Assembly: GCF_000002425.4 (NCBI RefSeq) | Contig: NC_037275.1 | Location: 14,907,889 to 14,971,888, forward strand | DNA length: 64,000 nucleotides | Direction: 5' to 3' | DNA from: Physcomitrium patens | Taxonomy: Eukaryota > Streptophyta > Bryopsida > Funariales > Funariaceae | Shown: in pieces, positions 63,523-64,000 of the stretch | How the letters are laid out: each line of letters begins with the position of its first letter | Position numbering within the stretch: position 1 is the first letter of the stretch | Made by a program: the position numbers and the translations under genes | Notes under the pieces: model-generated | Seen by the model: only the letters and a program-made list of their open reading frames with translations | Told to the model about the DNA's origin: nothing | Database searches by the model: none

Positions 63523-63984
63523 TTACATCTGCACATCACATCCCTGCATGCTCAACTTATATCTTTTGAGATCCTTGTTTTCTCTCTCCAGCTCCTTGTT
63601 TTTTTTCTCAAGCTCTTCTATATGTTTTGTTTGCTCGGAATCCTTCCTGCAAATAATCAGCAACGGACAAAAATCATGCTGGTCACCATATTACTTGTCA
63701 CACGGTTTAGAGAGCAGACGAAAGATAATCAGTTAACATGCCAAGTCTCAACGTGGCCGGAAAACTTCTCAGCACTCTCTACCACATATTCGCAAACCAG
63801 GTCATGCATGGAATATATCTTTGTCAGCTACAACCAATCAGCTCGTACCACATTGTGGTTCAGTGCCCTATCAATCTTCTGTACCGTATAGCCTACACGC
63901 GTGAGGTTCAGAGCAGCACTGAAAATATTATCTCTTTCATCTACCTACACAATCAGCCTGACCACAACGGCGTGATTTACCTGT
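63523..63984 (-). CDS. Possible 3' exons of an unidentified gene, partial at the right edge
   Basis: On the - strand an exon-like piece, 63646-63523, follows an ATTTGCAG acceptor. It reads KHIEELEKKNKELERENKDL and ends at a stop; the heptad pattern indicates a coiled coil. To its right are other exon-like pieces: about 63827-63740 after a GTAG acceptor (YSMHDLVCEYVVESAEKFSG), about 63946-63838 (NIFSAALNLTRVGYTVQKID), and a donor-like AACAG/GTAAAT at about 63983. The joins and frames between them are not established, and the gene would continue beyond the window. I do not recognise the family. Confidence 0.3.
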
Positions 63985-64000
63985 TCATAAACGATAGAGT

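Noticed and set aside
63740-63827. MHDLV motif suggesting an NB-LRR resistance protein
   Set aside because: Only a five-residue resemblance; no P-loop, kinase-2 or leucine-rich repeats are visible nearby.
1-64000. CRISPR arrays, operons, phage or bacterial defence systems
   Set aside because: The window is clearly plant nuclear DNA with spliced genes and LTR elements; the regular repeats found are microsatellites and LTR-internal minisatellites without spacer structure.

Overview
This is a nuclear window from a land plant. The evidence is spliced GT-AG genes, plant versions of two conserved eukaryotic proteins, CT/GA-rich 5' leaders, AT-rich intergenic DNA, and Ty1/copia and Ty3/gypsy elements of plant type. 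Short introns, strong AT richness and abundant gypsy elements would suit a bryophyte such as a moss, but that is inference and the species cannot be fixed from the sequence.

Layout. (1) About 1.0-8.6 kb, + strand: a twelve-coding-exon gene for the CCR4-NOT subunit NOT2/VIP2, with a 5'-UTR intron and one GC-AG intron. (2) 8.6-11.8 kb: AT-rich intergenic DNA with (TA)n tracts and one arm of a dispersed inverted repeat. (3) 11.77-18.29 kb: a broken Ty1/copia element on the - strand with both LTRs, a perfect 5-bp target duplication and a nested 1.3-kb insertion. (4) 19.3-24.8 kb: a very old Ty3/gypsy element (called A here). (5) 25.07-54.28 kb: a 29-kb nest of gypsy fragments. Family B has ~780-bp LTRs, a tRNA-Asp-like primer site, gag-protease-RT remnants and an extra coiled-coil ORF. 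Family C has very long LTRs and a separate gag-pol. Type D LTRs are relatives of the C LTR and occur without internal regions. (6) 54.3-57.5 kb: AT-rich and simple-sequence DNA. (7) 57.9-60.4 kb, - strand: a seven-exon gene for a membrane-anchored or secretory EF-hand protein of the reticulocalbin/CREC type, with a probable 5'-UTR intron reaching about 61.6 kb. (8) 61.7-64 kb: mostly unrecognised sequence, with possible 3' exons of another - strand gene at the right edge.

The two host genes are functionally unrelated: one acts in mRNA deadenylation and transcription, the other in secretory-pathway calcium binding. They are separated by about 49 kb of retroelement fossils. The most unusual material is in the nest. 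Family C LTRs enclose a fragment of family B gag-protease sequence. A related LTR has grown a telomere-like CCCTAAA-type array. Another LTR has grown a 28-bp minisatellite. Two C copies change abruptly from about 90% to about 99% similarity. I found no CRISPR array, tRNA, rRNA or bacterial-type system.
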